NCBI RefSeq assembly: GCF_000934605.2
Contig: NZ_CP010897.2
Location: 4,278,001-4,342,000 of the forward strand
Reading direction: 5' to 3'
DNA from: Pandoraea vervacti
GTDB lineage: Bacteria > Pseudomonadota > Gammaproteobacteria > Burkholderiales > Burkholderiaceae
Length of the DNA: 64,000 nucleotides
A model generated the notes under the pieces. It did not search any database, was not told where the DNA came from, and saw only the letters and a program-made list of their open reading frames with translations. Shown piece by piece: positions 1 through 10,800 of this stretch (the stretch's first letter is position 1; each line of letters starts with the position of its first letter). Position numbers and translations under genes: made by a program.

Positions 1-144
1 CTGTTCGCGACCCGCAAATTCGGGGCCGAAAAGCGCAAAGCAGGCATAATACCGCTTTGCTGAAGCCCCTCGGGGCGATTGTCGCCACGTCGGTCACTTG
101 TGCGGTCCGAGCGTCGCCTCAACTCGACGGCCAGAACCGTCGAC

Positions 145-1713
145 ATGCCACCGAACGCGGCCGCTCCCGTCATTCATCGAACCTTGGATCACGCCTTTTT
201 TCCTTCACCACGGCCCTCTGCCTGCCCTGCGCTCGGACGCATCGTGGACAGCCGCGACGGCGGGCTGTGCCGGGTGAAGCTGCCCGGCGGAAAACTGAGC
301 GCGACGCAGGCCGTTGCCATCGCCGACGCTGCCGAGGCCTTCGCCAGCGGCACGATCGAGTTGACGAACCGGGCCAATCTTCAATTGCGCGGCGTGCAAC
401 CACGCGCGCAGACGGACCTGAGTCTGACGCAGCGTCTGCTCGAAGACGGACTGGGACCGCGCATGCTGCATGCGATGCCGGGCGAGAACGACCTCGGGCG
501 CATTGCCGTTGCCGACGATGTGCGCAACCTCATGCTCAGTGCCACCGCCGGGGTCGATGCCGGAGCGCTTTACGACACGCGCACACTGGCGGACGCCATC
601 CTCGCGCGCCTGGAAAACGAACCCTGCTTCGCAGCGCTCTCCCCCAAATTCTCGATTCTGCTCGACGGCGGCGAACACCTCGCCGCCCTCGATCATCCGC
701 ACGACGTCTGGCTGTCGTCGATGTGCGCGGCAGGCGCGGCGCAGCCGAAGTTCGTGTTCGGCTTCGCCGGACATCCGACCACGACCGCCGGCGGCGCACT
801 CGCCGCAGTTCGGGCGGAGGACATTCCCGCGTTCGTGCATTCGGTGCTGTGCACGTTCGTCGATCTCGCAACGGCTGACGACAAGCGCATGCGCGATCTG
901 TTGCGCGTGCACTGCGCGAGCGGCGTGGCCGAGCGTGCCGCAGCGATGGCGGGCGTGACGTTATACCGCGACGCCGCTGTGAGCGCGTGGCGACGCACGC
1001 CGGCCGACGCGCTGCGTCGATTCGGCGCCTGGGCCCAGCGCGACGGTAGCGACGGTAGCGACGGTAGCGACGATGGCAGCGGTGGCCGCGGTGGCCGCGG
1101 TGGCTTGTGGCACGTCGGCGCACAAGCCCCGCTCGGGCGCATCGACGCCACGACGTTGCGCGCCCTCGCCCGACTCGCCGACGCGCACGCATCGGGCACG
1201 TTGCGCATCACGCCATGGCAGGGCGTCATGTTCACCGACGTACCGACGCACGCCGTGCGGCCCCTCGAACAGGCGCTCGATGCGCTCGGCATGATCCGCA
1301 GCCCCGAGACGCCGTTGGGTCGCCTGATCGCTTGCGCGGGCGCCACAGGATGCGCCAAAGCGCTCTCCGACACCAAGACCGATGCCCGCGAACTTGCAGC
1401 GCGTCTGCACCAGAGCGTGGAGGCCCACTTGAGCGGCTGCGCGCGCTCCTGTGCCGCCGCCCACTGCGCGCCGTGGACGCTGCTCGCCGTCGGTCCGGGT
1501 CGATACGACCTGTACCGGCAGACCGCGCCGGACACGGCGCAGCCCACGCCCGGCCATCGTCAGCCTCGCCTGCCTCCCAAGCACGATACCGAGTGCCCGG
1601 GGGACGGCGTTGGCAAACGCTTCGGCGGCTTCGGCGAGCGCATCGCCACCGATATGCCCCTCGAAGCGATTGCGCTTCGACTGAACTCGCAAGACCGGAT
1701 TGCCCAGCCATGA
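145..1713 (+). CDS. cobG: Precorrin-3B synthase CobG
   Basis: CobG is the oxygen-dependent monooxygenase that converts precorrin-3A to precorrin-3B in aerobic B12 synthesis. The 522-residue product has the two-fold nitrite/sulfite-reductase architecture: an N-terminal ferredoxin-like half (GLCRVKLPGG, then ELTNRANLQLRG) and a C-terminal half with cysteine pairs CAGATGCAK and SGCARSCAAAHC that suit a [4Fe-4S]/siroheme-type site. The ATG at 145 is the first in frame; an in-frame TTG lies at 79. A low-complexity linker (GSDGSDGSDD then GGRGGRGG, bases about 1043-1105) separates the halves. The stop overlaps the cobH start (ATGA), so the genes are translationally coupled. The leader (bases 1-144) has two small hairpins, GCAAAGC/GCTTTGC at 35-60 and GCCCC/GGGGC near 66-77, but no visible B12 riboswitch. 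Confidence 0.93.
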   Translation: MPPNAAAPVIHRTLDHAFFPSPRPSACPALGRIVDSRDGGLCRVKLPGGKLSATQAVAIADAAEAFASGTIELTNRANLQLRGVQPRAQTDLSLTQRLLEDGLGPRMLHAMPGENDLGRIAVADDVRNLMLSATAGVDAGALYDTRTLADAILARLENEPCFAALSPKFSILLDGGEHLAALDHPHDVWLSSMCAAGAAQPKFVFGFAGHPTTTAGGALAAVRAEDIPAFVHSVLCTFVDLATADDKRMRDLLRVHCASGVAERAAAMAGVTLYRDAAVSAWRRTPADALRRFGAWAQRDGSDGSDGSDDGSGGRGGRGGLWHVGAQAPLGRIDATTLRALARLADAHASGTLRITPWQGVMFTDVPTHAVRPLEQALDALGMIRSPETPLGRLIACAGATGCAKALSDTKTDARELAARLHQSVEAHLSGCARSCAAAHCAPWTLLAVGPGRYDLYRQTAPDTAQPTPGHRQPRLPPKHDTECPGDGVGKRFGGFGERIATDMPLEAIALRLNSQDRIAQP

Positions 1714-2336
1714 TTGATTACGTCCGCGACGCACAGGCCATCTACCGCGAATCGTTCGCCACGATCCGCGCCGAAGCCGACCTCTCGCGCATCCCCCCCG
1801 ACCTGGAAAAGCTCGCCGTTCGCGTGATCCACGCATGCGGCATGGTCGATATCGTCGACGACCTGCACTTCTCCGACGGCGCAGGCGCCGCCGGGCGTCG
1901 TGCCCTCGCGGCCGGCGCGCCGATTCTGTGCGACGCCAACATGGTCGCCCACGGCGTGACGCGTGCGCGCCTTCCCGCTGCGAATCCGGTCGTGTGCACG
2001 CTCACCGACCCCGCCGTGCCCGAGTTGGCCCGCTCGATGGGCAATACGCGCTCGGCGGCAGCGCTCGAATTGTGGCGTCCGATGCTTGCGGGCAGCGTCG
2101 TCGCCATCGGCAATGCGCCGACCGCGCTGTTCCATCTGCTCGACATGCTCGATCGGGGCGCCCCGCCCCCCGCGCTGATCCTCGGCTTTCCCGTCGGCTT
2201 CGTGGGCGCGGCCGAATCGAAAGCGATGCTCGCCGCCGACAGTCGCGGCGTGCCTTATGTGATCGTCTCGGGCCGCCGTGGCGGCAGCGCCATGGCCGCC
2301 GCCGCCATCAACGCTCTGGCTTCGGAGACCGAATAA
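1710..2336 (+). CDS. cobH: Precorrin-8X methylmutase CobH
   Basis: CobH moves a methyl group from C-11 to C-12 to give hydrogenobyrinic acid. The 208-residue product has the family's usual length. It carries the N-terminal Y-x-R-D-x-x-x-I-Y-x-x-S-F pattern, the region around His41 ([11 protein letters not shown]) expected to hold the catalytic histidine, and the C-terminal glycine-rich GRRGGSAMA. The start ATG overlaps the cobG stop, and its TAA overlaps the next ATG (TAATG), which marks a tight operon. Identification rests on family motifs and on position between cobG and cobI. Confidence 0.95.
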   Translation: MIDYVRDAQAIYRESFATIRAEADLSRIPPDLEKLAVRVIHACGMVDIVDDLHFSDGAGAAGRRALAAGAPILCDANMVAHGVTRARLPAANPVVCTLTDPAVPELARSMGNTRSAAALELWRPMLAGSVVAIGNAPTALFHLLDMLDRGAPPPALILGFPVGFVGAAESKAMLAADSRGVPYVIVSGRRGGSAMAAAAINALASETE

Positions 2337-3067
2337 TGTCAACCACCGGCAAACTCTTCGGTATCGGCGTCGGCCCGGGCGACCCCGAGTTGCTCACGCT
2401 CAAGGCGCTGCGCCTGCTGCAAGCGGCTCCCGTTGTCGCGTACTTCGTGGCAAAGGGAAAACGGGGTAATGCGTTCGGCATCATCGAAGACCACCTGCGC
2501 GACGCGCAGACACGTATGCCGCTCGTCTATCCGGTGACGACGGAAGCGCTTGAGCCGCCCCTGTCGTACGAGACGATCATCGCTGACTTCTACGACACGG
2601 CTGCGGCCCTGATCGGCGAGCATCTGGCCGCCGGACGCGACGTGGCCGTCGTCTGCGAGGGCGACCCGTTCTTCTACGGTTCGTATATGTACCTGCACGA
2701 CCGTCTGGCCGAGCGGTTCGTCGCCGAAGTCGTGCCGGGCGTGTGCTCGATGCTCGGCGGGGCAGCCGTGCTGGGCACGCCGCTCGTCTACCGGAATCAG
2801 AGTCTGTCGATCCTCTCCGGCGTGCTGCCCGAAGACGAATTGCGACGCAAGCTGGCCGACACGGACGCGGCCGTCATCATGAAGCTCGGCCGCAATTTCG
2901 ATAAGGTGCGTCGCGTACTCGACGACCTCGGCCTTTCCGAGCGTGCGCTGTACGTCGAACGGGCAACGATGCCCAACGAACGGATCGTGCCGCTCGCGCA
3001 GGTCGATCCGAGCGCGTCGCCCTACTTCTCGCTGCTTGTCGTGCCGGGGCAGAAATGGCAGGGATGA
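2336..3067 (+). CDS. cobI: Precorrin-2 C20-methyltransferase CobI
   Basis: This SAM-dependent methyltransferase methylates C-20 of precorrin-2. The 243-residue protein opens with the uroporphyrin-methyltransferase signature [14 protein letters not shown]. It also has the second conserved strand [15 protein letters not shown] and the VPGVCSMLG motif, all typical of CobI/CbiL. The start overlaps the cobH stop by one base and the end overlaps the next gene by 13 bases. Length, motifs and operon position agree. CbiL of the anaerobic route is the nearest alternative, but cobG and cobN next door favour the aerobic enzyme. Confidence 0.95.
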   Translation: MSTTGKLFGIGVGPGDPELLTLKALRLLQAAPVVAYFVAKGKRGNAFGIIEDHLRDAQTRMPLVYPVTTEALEPPLSYETIIADFYDTAAALIGEHLAAGRDVAVVCEGDPFFYGSYMYLHDRLAERFVAEVVPGVCSMLGGAAVLGTPLVYRNQSLSILSGVLPEDELRRKLADTDAAVIMKLGRNFDKVRRVLDDLGLSERALYVERATMPNERIVPLAQVDPSASPYFSLLVVPGQKWQG

Positions 3068-4782
3068 ATCCGACGTTGAACGCTCCCGCCATCGTCGTGC
3101 TCGGGCGCAGTGCGCTCGACACCGCGCGACGCCTTCAGGCGGGCCTGCCGCAGGCCTCCGTCCATGGGCTGGCCGCGCGTGTCGGCAACGACGCCGACGT
3201 GCGCTTCACCCAACTCGGCGAACATCTTCAGGCGCTCTATGCTGCGGGGACGCCGATCGTCGCCCTGTGCGCCGCAGGTATCGTCATTCGTTGCGTAGCG
3301 CCGGTGCTGAACAACAAGGGGACGGAGCCGCCGGTACTTGCCGTGGCGGAAGACGGCAGCGCGGTCGTGCCGTTGCTCGGGGGGCTGGCGGGGGTCAACG
3401 TATTGGCACGCCAAATCGCCCGGACGCTGGGCGTCGCACCTGCGATCACCACGAGCGGCGAACTGCGATTCGGCACCTGTCTTCTGAATCCCCCCGACGG
3501 CTATGTGCTCGCCGACCTGACACAGAGCAAGCATTTCGTATCGGACCTGCTGGCCGGAGAGACGGTGCGCATCGAAGGCGACGCCCCGTGGCTCGATGAC
3601 TGCGATCTGCCGCAGGCGGACAATGCCACGCGCACGATTCATGTCACGCCCTTCGTCGGCGACGGTCATCGCGACGCGCTGGTCATCCATCCGCGCAGCG
3701 TGCTCGCCGCCATCACCCGGACCGGGGAGAACCAGGCGACGCAAGTGCGGGACATGCTCGCGGCGCAAGGCCTCTCGGCGCATGCGCTGGCCGTCGTGAT
3801 GGCGCCGCGCGCCCTGATGGGCAATGCCGACCTGCGCACGATGGCCGATGCGCTCGGCGTGCCGTTGCGTTTTGCCGAGTTTGCATTCCCCCAGGTGAGC
3901 GATTGGCTGACGACAACGCTCGGCAGCGGCGTCGATATCCGCCAGGGGGAGCACGGCGTCACCCTCGCACGCACCGCCTCGCCCATCGATCCGACGACCA
4001 TCGGTCAGCCACGCGGCACGCTGAGCGTCATCGGCCTCGGCCCGGGTGACACCGCATTACGCGTACCGGAGGCCAGCGCCGCGTTGAGCGCAGCCACCGA
4101 TATTCTCGGCTATGCCACTTACGTTGCGATGGCAGGCCCGTTCCGCGACGACCAGACGTTGCACGAGACCGATAACCGCGAGGAACTCGCGCGCGCACGC
4201 CACGCGTTCGCGCTGGCGAGCAAAGGCAAGCAGGTCGTGGTCGTCTCGTCGGGGGATCCGGGGGTGTTCGCCATGGCGAGCGCCGTGTTCGAAGCGCTCG
4301 ACGGCAGCGACGACCCCGCGTGGAAAACAGTCGACCTGCGTATCGTGCCGGGCATCTCGGCGGCGATGGCGACGGCAGCACAGGCGGGCGCGCCACTGGG
4401 CCACGACTTCTGCGTGCTGTCGCTGTCCGACAATCTCAAGCCGTGGCGGGTCATCTGCGAGCGCCTGCGACATGCCGCGCAGGCAGACCTTGTCATGGCG
4501 TTCTACAACCCGATCTCTCGGGCGAGACCTTGGCAACTTGGCGAAGCGCTCGATATCGTCAGGCAGTGGCGTGCGCCGCAAACCCGCGTCGTGCTGGGCC
4601 GCGACATCGGACGCCCCGGCGCAACGCTGACCAACACGACCTTGGGCGAGCTACGTCCCGAGCAGGTGGACATGCGCACGATGGTCATCATCGGCTCGTC
4701 GACGACGCGCGGGATCGACGGCGGCCCCCACGGCGAGTGGATCTATACGCCGCGCTGGTACGGTGAAGCGCCCGGACGCTGA
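3055..4782 (+). CDS. cobJ: CbiG-CobJ fusion: precorrin-3B C17-methyltransferase
   Basis: The 575-residue product is about 320 residues longer than stand-alone CobJ. Residues about 10-230 match the N-terminal and middle regions of CbiG ([45 protein letters not shown]). Residues about 230-315 look like a worn CbiG C-terminal/CobE domain. From about residue 323 the methyltransferase begins ([24 protein letters not shown]-like [21 protein letters not shown]). CobJ methylates C-17 and drives ring contraction. CbiG opens the lactone in the anaerobic route, so its presence beside CobG is a mixed feature. A second in-frame ATG at 3064 is an equally good start. This is the last gene of the cobGHIJ unit and converges on the NiCoT gene. 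Confidence 0.93.
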   Translation: MAGMNPTLNAPAIVVLGRSALDTARRLQAGLPQASVHGLAARVGNDADVRFTQLGEHLQALYAAGTPIVALCAAGIVIRCVAPVLNNKGTEPPVLAVAEDGSAVVPLLGGLAGVNVLARQIARTLGVAPAITTSGELRFGTCLLNPPDGYVLADLTQSKHFVSDLLAGETVRIEGDAPWLDDCDLPQADNATRTIHVTPFVGDGHRDALVIHPRSVLAAITRTGENQATQVRDMLAAQGLSAHALAVVMAPRALMGNADLRTMADALGVPLRFAEFAFPQVSDWLTTTLGSGVDIRQGEHGVTLARTASPIDPTTIGQPRGTLSVIGLGPGDTALRVPEASAALSAATDILGYATYVAMAGPFRDDQTLHETDNREELARARHAFALASKGKQVVVVSSGDPGVFAMASAVFEALDGSDDPAWKTVDLRIVPGISAAMATAAQAGAPLGHDFCVLSLSDNLKPWRVICERLRHAAQADLVMAFYNPISRARPWQLGEALDIVRQWRAPQTRVVLGRDIGRPGATLTNTTLGELRPEQVDMRTMVIIGSSTTRGIDGGPHGEWIYTPRWYGEAPGR

Positions 4783-4908
4783 GGCGCTAACCCCCGGCAC
4801 CCCGGCCGGTCCTTGGGGGACGAAGGCAGCGCAGGGAGCGCCAGGCGCTGCCCGCAGGCGCGCTGGCGCGCTGGCACGAGGGCACAAGGACACGATCGCG
4901 ACGACCGA

Positions 4909-5964
4909 TCAGACCGGCTCGGCAGGACCGAGCTTGTCGTATCCCTTGGCCCGGTAGACGAGAAACGACAGCAGCCACGACACGATGAACACGCCGATAA
5001 TCACGAAGCCGAGATTGTTGAAGTTCTCGTTCAGTTCTCCGATCACGTCCCAGAACCCGCCCGTGAGGTCGAACTTGCTCTGGAACATGCCGAGCGTCTC
5101 GATACCGCCGATGAGCACCGCGACGAGCACCGATACCAGCGTGATCGTCAGGTTGTAGTAGAGCTTGCGAATCGGGCGCACGAATGCCCACTCGTACGCC
5201 CCGAGCATGAGAATGCCGTCGGTCGTGTCGACCAGCGTCATGCCCGCCGCGAACAGCGCCGGGAACACCAGCACCGTGGCGATCGACACGCCGTGCGCCG
5301 CCTGACTCGCCGAGAGCGCCAGCAGACTCACTTCGGTTGCCGTATCGAAGCCAAGGCCGAACAGAAACCCCAGCGGCAGCATCCATACCGGATGCGAAAC
5401 CAGCCGGAACATCGGGCGGAACAGGCGCGAGACGAAACCGCGATTGTTGAGCAGAATGTCGAGGTCGTCGTTGTTGTACGGCAGGCCGTTGCGCACCTTG
5501 TCGAACGCCCGCCACACGCCGCGCAGGATGACGATGTTCATCGCGGCAATCAGGAACAGGAACGTGGCCGAGATGCTCGTGGAGATGACGCCGCCCACCC
5601 CTCGCCATTGCTCGACGCGATGTTGCAGCGCCACGGCGGCAATCGCCACCCCCGCCGCAACGAGCAGGACCACGGCGGAGTGACCGAGCGCGAAGAAGAA
5701 GCCGACCGAGACGGGACGCTGCCCGTCCTGCATCAACTTGCGCGTGACGTTGTCGATGGCGGCGATGTGATCGGCATCCACCGCGTGCCGCAGGCCGAAG
5801 CCCCACGCCAGCACGCCGGTGCTCAGCAGCAGCGGATCGCCGCGAAAGGCGATGAACGCCCAGATCCACGCACCGAGATTGAACGCGACCAGCAAGGCGT
5901 ACATACCGCCCACCCGATTGCGCAAGCGTGCGGAGGACGGTCCAGCCTGAAGCGAAAGCGACAT
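4909..5964 (-). CDS. NiCoT-family nickel/cobalt permease
   Basis: This 351-residue membrane protein is a nickel/cobalt transporter (HoxN/NixA/NhlF type). The signature RHAVDADHIAAIDN in the second membrane segment supplies the metal-binding His/Asp residues. GFFFALGHSAVV and LGFDTATE are the other family signatures, and about eight hydrophobic segments are visible. It lies last in the minus-strand cobalt unit, 73 bases after the VWA gene, so cobalt import for CobN is the likely job; nickel cannot be excluded from sequence. The ATG at 5964 was chosen because upstream sequence in frame is not transporter-like. The 126 bases between it and cobJ hold nothing that I recognise. Confidence 0.92.
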   Translation of the reverse strand: MSLSLQAGPSSARLRNRVGGMYALLVAFNLGAWIWAFIAFRGDPLLLSTGVLAWGFGLRHAVDADHIAAIDNVTRKLMQDGQRPVSVGFFFALGHSAVVLLVAAGVAIAAVALQHRVEQWRGVGGVISTSISATFLFLIAAMNIVILRGVWRAFDKVRNGLPYNNDDLDILLNNRGFVSRLFRPMFRLVSHPVWMLPLGFLFGLGFDTATEVSLLALSASQAAHGVSIATVLVFPALFAAGMTLVDTTDGILMLGAYEWAFVRPIRKLYYNLTITLVSVLVAVLIGGIETLGMFQSKFDLTGGFWDVIGELNENFNNLGFVIIGVFIVSWLLSFLVYRAKGYDKLGPAEPV

Positions 5965-6037
5965 ACGGTCGATCCTCGAGAGAAATCGTTCATTGCGTCG
6001 GGCACCCGCAGCTAGCTGCATATACCCCACATGTACC

Positions 6038-6817
6038 TCATTGCGCCCGCTGCGCGATGTCGTCCAGAGGCACGCACTCGCCCCCCCACGCACGCGCGAG
6101 ACGTTCGCTTCCGCCCAACGCGATACGGCCCGCTCGGCGCGGCTCACAGTCGATCACGACCACCCGGTCCGCCGCGTCGGGCTTCGGCGGAAGCTCGCGC
6201 ACGCGCCCGTCGGTGAGTACCCAGAGCACGCGAATTTGCGACGCCTGCCGACGCTTCGCCCGGTCCAGCACGTGCGCTGCGGCCGCCACACCGGCAGGCA
6301 ACGGCGTGCCGCCGCCGCCGCCGATCGGTTCGATCCAGCGTTCGTTCCACCAGCGCGGCACCGCAGGCCCAAACAGCACCTGTGTGCGATCTCCGCCAAA
6401 GCGAATCAGTGCGGCCTCGGCGCGCTCGCGCGCGAGCCGGTCGAAGCTATCGAGCAGCCAGCCCTTCGCTTGCGCGAGACAGCCCAGCATCGAGGCCGAG
6501 CCGTCGAGCAGGAAGCAATGCAGTTCGCCACCGGGCGCCTTGTCTTCGGCGTAACGCAAATGCGTCCTGCCGAGAGGCAAGGGACCTTTGCACATCAACG
6601 TCGCCTCCCACGCGATGACATGCCCCGGCTCGCGCGTCTCGCCACGCCGTTTGGATCGTCTTCGCTGCCCTGCGTCGCCAAGCGCGCGGAACCATCGGGA
6701 GCCGCCGAACACGTCGACGGAGGCGTCCTCCCGATGGCTCAGCGTTTTTTTGACGACAGCGGGACGACGCCCTTCACGCGAGTCGTGCCGGTTGCCTCCG
6801 GCGGCAGGTAGCCCCAA
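6038..6817 (-). CDS. von Willebrand factor A protein, ChlD/CobT-like chelatase partner
   Basis: The protein has a VWA domain with the metal-ion-dependent adhesion motif DGSAS (LLDGSASM), a TPLPAG motif and a VLWVLTDGR strand, as in the C-terminal half of ChlD/BchD. It is much shorter than ChlD because the AAA-like N-terminal half is absent. In many bacteria such a protein plus a ChlI-like ATPase replaces CobS/CobT as partner of CobN; here all three are adjacent. The start is uncertain. The given one is TTG at 6817, with GAGG 7 bases upstream, inside the preceding gene; a GTG at 6712 would give a product of about 224 residues. The reading frame overlaps the end of the ChlI-like gene by 79 bases. 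Confidence 0.8.
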   Translation of the reverse strand: MGLPAAGGNRHDSREGRRPAVVKKTLSHREDASVDVFGGSRWFRALGDAGQRRRSKRRGETREPGHVIAWEATLMCKGPLPLGRTHLRYAEDKAPGGELHCFLLDGSASMLGCLAQAKGWLLDSFDRLARERAEAALIRFGGDRTQVLFGPAVPRWWNERWIEPIGGGGGTPLPAGVAAAAHVLDRAKRRQASQIRVLWVLTDGRVRELPPKPDAADRVVVIDCEPRRAGRIALGGSERLARAWGGECVPLDDIAQRAQ

Positions 6818-7860
6818 TCGGCTGCCTCGTTGCCGGAAGGCGTCGTGGTGTCCGTTTCGTCACCGGACGAAGACGCACGCCCTGTCCGCCCTTCGTGACC
6901 GGTATCGTGCCGCGATGTTGCGGTGGATGCTGTAGTCGATGCTGTAGTCGGTGCGGTAGTCGATGCTGCGCTCGATCCCTCGGACGATGCAGCCTGCGGT
7001 GCGGCGCGCCGCCGATGTCGCAACACCAGATCGGCCACGTGCCTGACGTGAGCGCGGGTCACCGCTGGCGATGATTCGAGCGCCGCCAGCGCGCGCGCTG
7101 CGCGCAGCATGATCAGGTCGGCGCGCATGCCGTCCACCTGCGCCTCGATGCACAGCGTGCTGACCTCATCGTGCACGTCGTCGTCGATCTCGATGGCGTC
7201 CAGCGCCGCACGCGCGTCGAGAACGCGCTGACGCTGCGCCGCCTGCGCCGTCTCATGACGCGCGTGAAAGGCCACCGGATCGAGATCGAAGGCGAGCCGC
7301 GTCCTGACGATCTGCTGGCGCACCTGCGCATCGAAACAATTCTCCAGCGCCACCATGAGACCAAAGCGATCCAGTAACTGCGGGCGTAGTTCGCCCTCCT
7401 CCGGATTCATCGTGCCGACGAGCATGAAGCGCGCCGCGTGCCGGTGCGATACGCCATCGCGCTCCACCACATTGACGCCGCTGGCGGCGACATCGAGCAC
7501 CACGTCGACGAGCGAATCGGCCAGCAGATTGACCTCATCGACATACAACACGCCCTGGTGCGCTCGCGCCAGTAACCCGGGCGAGAATTTCACGCCGCCG
7601 CCGCGCAGGGCTTCGTCGATATCGAGCGCACCGATCAGACGCGCCTCGCTCGCACCCAATGGCAGGGTCACGAACGGGCAATCGGGCAACAGATCGGCAA
7701 GCGAGCGCGCCGCGGTGGACTTCGCGGTCCCGCGCGGGCCGCTCACGAGTACCCCACCGATCGACGGATCGACCGCAACGAGCAACAGCGCGTCGCGTAA
7801 CGATGTCTGAGCGACGAGCGCCGTCAGCGGAAACGGCGGGGGCAGCGCAGTGGCGTCCAT
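6739..7860 (-). CDS. ChlI/BchI-like AAA+ ATPase, probable cobaltochelatase subunit
   Basis: This 373-residue AAA+ ATPase has Walker A GPRGTAKST, a Walker B region GVLYVDEVNLL and the ChlI hallmark MNPEEGELRPQLLDRFG. By homology it would form the ATP-driven ring that works with the VWA protein to activate CobN for cobalt insertion. The start ATG lies 14 bases after the cobN stop. The C-terminal 80 residues are a Ser/Thr/Ala-rich tail (TTASTTAST) encoded by short DNA repeats (about 6920-6975) and are probably disordered. Magnesium chelatase for chlorophyll is unlikely because no other bch/chl genes are present and the neighbours are cob genes. Confidence 0.88.
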   Translation of the reverse strand: MDATALPPPFPLTALVAQTSLRDALLLVAVDPSIGGVLVSGPRGTAKSTAARSLADLLPDCPFVTLPLGASEARLIGALDIDEALRGGGVKFSPGLLARAHQGVLYVDEVNLLADSLVDVVLDVAASGVNVVERDGVSHRHAARFMLVGTMNPEEGELRPQLLDRFGLMVALENCFDAQVRQQIVRTRLAFDLDPVAFHARHETAQAAQRQRVLDARAALDAIEIDDDVHDEVSTLCIEAQVDGMRADLIMLRAARALAALESSPAVTRAHVRHVADLVLRHRRRAAPQAASSEGSSAASTTAPTTASTTASTATSRHDTGHEGRTGRASSSGDETDTTTPSGNEAADWGYLPPEATGTTRVKGVVPLSSKKR

Positions 7861-7874
7861 GTCGGTGGTCGGGA

Positions 7875-10800
7875 TCAAGACGCTCTCCGTTCGATTTCCT
7901 GCCCGGCGGCCAGGAGATGATGTTCGATCTGCTCGCGGTACGCCCCGGGCGAGCGCCACAGCCCGCGACCGATCGCTTCGAGCAGCCGCTCGCACACGCC
8001 GCGCAGCGCGTGCGGATTGTGGCGTTGCATGAATTCGCGCGTGTCGGCGTCGTTCAGACACGCGTCCGTCACCATGCCGTATTGATGGTCCGAGATCACG
8101 CGTGCGGTCGCGTCGTAGCCGAAGAGATAATCGACCGTCGCCGCAATTTCCGCCGCCCCTTTGTAGCCGTGACGCTTCACGCCATCGAGCCATTTCGGGT
8201 TGACGACGCGTGCGCGGATCACGCGCGCGATTTCCTCGGTCAGCGGACGCACCCGGGGGGCATCCGCACGGCTATGGTCGGCGTGGTACACCGCGGGTTG
8301 CTGCCCTGAAAAGTGCCGCACGGCCGCTGTCATGCCACCTTGAAACTGGTAGTAATCGTTCGAGTCGAGAATGTCGTGCTCGCGATTGTCCTGATTCTGC
8401 AAAACGACGTCGATGCTCGCCAGACGCGTCGCAAACACGTCGTGCGCCCGCTCGCCTGCGCCGGCCTGTGCGTACGCGTAGCCGCCGGATTGTCCATACG
8501 CCAGCGCGAGATCTTCGTCCGTCTGCCACAGGCCGTTGTCGATCATCTCCTGCAACCCCGCACCATAGGTGCCCGGCTGCGAACTGAAAACGCGCCAGCC
8601 GGCCCGCTTCCTGGCCTCGATGCTGTCGAACCCGCGCGCCATCCATGCGTCGCGCTCGTGCACGACGCGCGCGCGAATCGGGTTGATGTCTTCCGGCTCG
8701 TCGAGTTCGGCCACGGCCTGCACGGCGGCATCGAACAAATGCATGACATTGGGGAACGCGTCGCGAAAGAAGCCTGAGACACGCAGCGTGACGTCGACGC
8801 GCGGACGCTCCATACCGCCGGGCGGCAGGATGTCGAAGTCCGTCACGCGATGGCTGCCGGGAGCCCACTTTGGCCGCACGCCCAACAGGGCGAAGGCTTG
8901 CGCAATATCGTCGCCGCCGGTGCGCATCGTGGCCGTGCCCCAGACCGACAGGCCGATGGCGCGCGGATAATCGCCGTGATCCTGCATGTGCCGCTCGATC
9001 AACTGGCGCGCCGATTTCACGCCCAGCGCCCACGCAGTCTGTGTGGGGATCGCACGCGTGTCGACGGAGTAGAAATTGCGGCCGGTCGGCAATACGTCGG
9101 GGCGCCCGCGCGACGGCGCACCGCTGGGTCCCGGCGGCACGAAGCGACCTTCGAGACCGCGCTTGAGATGACGCAGTTCCTCCCGGCCACACGCGTCGAG
9201 CGCGGGCAGGACCTCGTCGCCGGCACGCGCCAGCACGTCTCGCGTGGCGGGCAGGTCCGCCGTCATGGCCGCGAGCGACGCCACATCTGCGCTTGCCAGC
9301 GTTTGCAGCAAATTCGCGCCCAGCAACTCCAGTCGTTCACGCGTATCGCCCTGATGACGCCACGGGGCGTCGCTCACGCACGCGAGCATCGGCGGACGCG
9401 GTCCGTCCCACGGGGCCGACCATTCGGCCCTGAGGGGATCGAAGTGCATGTCGATCTGCAAATCTTTCGCCAGCGCGTCGATCAGGCTGGCGTCACGCCC
9501 CTGCCCGGCGCGCACCGGGAAACGCATCAGTGCGAGGAGCGTGTCGCAACGCTCTCGCCCCTTGGGCGAGCGACCGAAGATGTGCAGACCGTCGCGGATC
9601 TGCGTCTCCTTGAGTTCGCACAACCACGTGTCGACACGCGTGAGCAGTTCGTCCTCGGCGTCCGGACCGTTCGGCGCATCGAGGCTGAGTTCTTCGTGCA
9701 GACGATGTCGAACGATGGTCTCGAGGATCGTGCTGCGCAGCCATTTCGCGCGGCGCATGTCGACCAGGAGCGCTTCATAGTATTCGTCGACCTGACGCTC
9801 CAGATCCTGCATGGGGCCGTACGATTCCGCACGCGTGAGCGGCGGCATCAGGTGATCGATGATGACCGCCTGCGCCCGGCGCTTGGCCTGACTTCCCTCG
9901 CCGGGATCATTGACGATGAACGGATAGAGATGCGGCAACGGGCCAAGGGTGAGATCGGGCCAGCAACTGTCGGACAGCGCCACGCTCTTGCCGGGCAGCC
10001 ATTCGAGGCTGCCATGTTTGCCCACGTGCACGACGGCATCGACATCGAACACATGACGCAGCCAGAAGTAGAACGCGAGATAGGCGTGCGGCGGCACCAG
10101 TTCGGCGTCGTGATAGCTGGCGTAGTCGCCGTCGACGCGCGAGCGGGACGGCTGAATGCCGACGAACACGTTGGCACACCGCCAGCCCGCGATCATGAAA
10201 CGACCGTGCCGTATCGTCGGATCCTGATCGGCCGGTCCCCACCGCTCGTTGAGCGCGTCGCGCACTTGCGCAGGCAACGTGGCGAACGCGGCCAGATAGT
10301 CCTCGAGCGCATAGCTCTGGAAGGCCGGTCGCAGCGCGCGCATCTCGGCGTCGTTGGTCACGCCGCTCGTCAGGCGCGCCATCAGCGCGTCGCCGTCGGG
10401 CGGCAGTTCGTCGACCCGGTAGCCCTCGTCGCGCAACAGCGTCAGGATCTCGACAACCGACGCAGGCGTATCGAGTCCCACGCCGTTGCCGATACGACCT
10501 TCGCTCGCCGGGTAATTGGCCAGCACCAGCGCGAGACGTTTTTGCGCGTTGGGCTGGGTGCGTAACAGGCACCAGCGTCGGCTCAATTCGGCAACGAACG
10601 CGACGCGCTCCCGATCTGGCTGATAACGCACCACGTCCACTTCGGTGCGCGCGCACCGATAGTCCAGCCCCTTGAAACTGATCGCCCGGGTGACGATGCG
10701 GCCATCGACCTCGGGCAACGCGACGTGCATGGCGATATCGCGCGAGTTCAGCCCCTGATTGTCCTTGACCCAATCGTCGCGGTTGCCGCCGCTCAGGATC

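Noticed and set aside
1..144. A B12 riboswitch before cobG
   Set aside because: Only two short hairpins are seen. If a switch exists it lies left of the window.
8850..10565. A 571-codon open frame on the plus strand
   Set aside because: It lies antisense to cobN, has no domain pattern and is rich in Arg, Ala and His, as expected for a shadow frame in GC-rich DNA.
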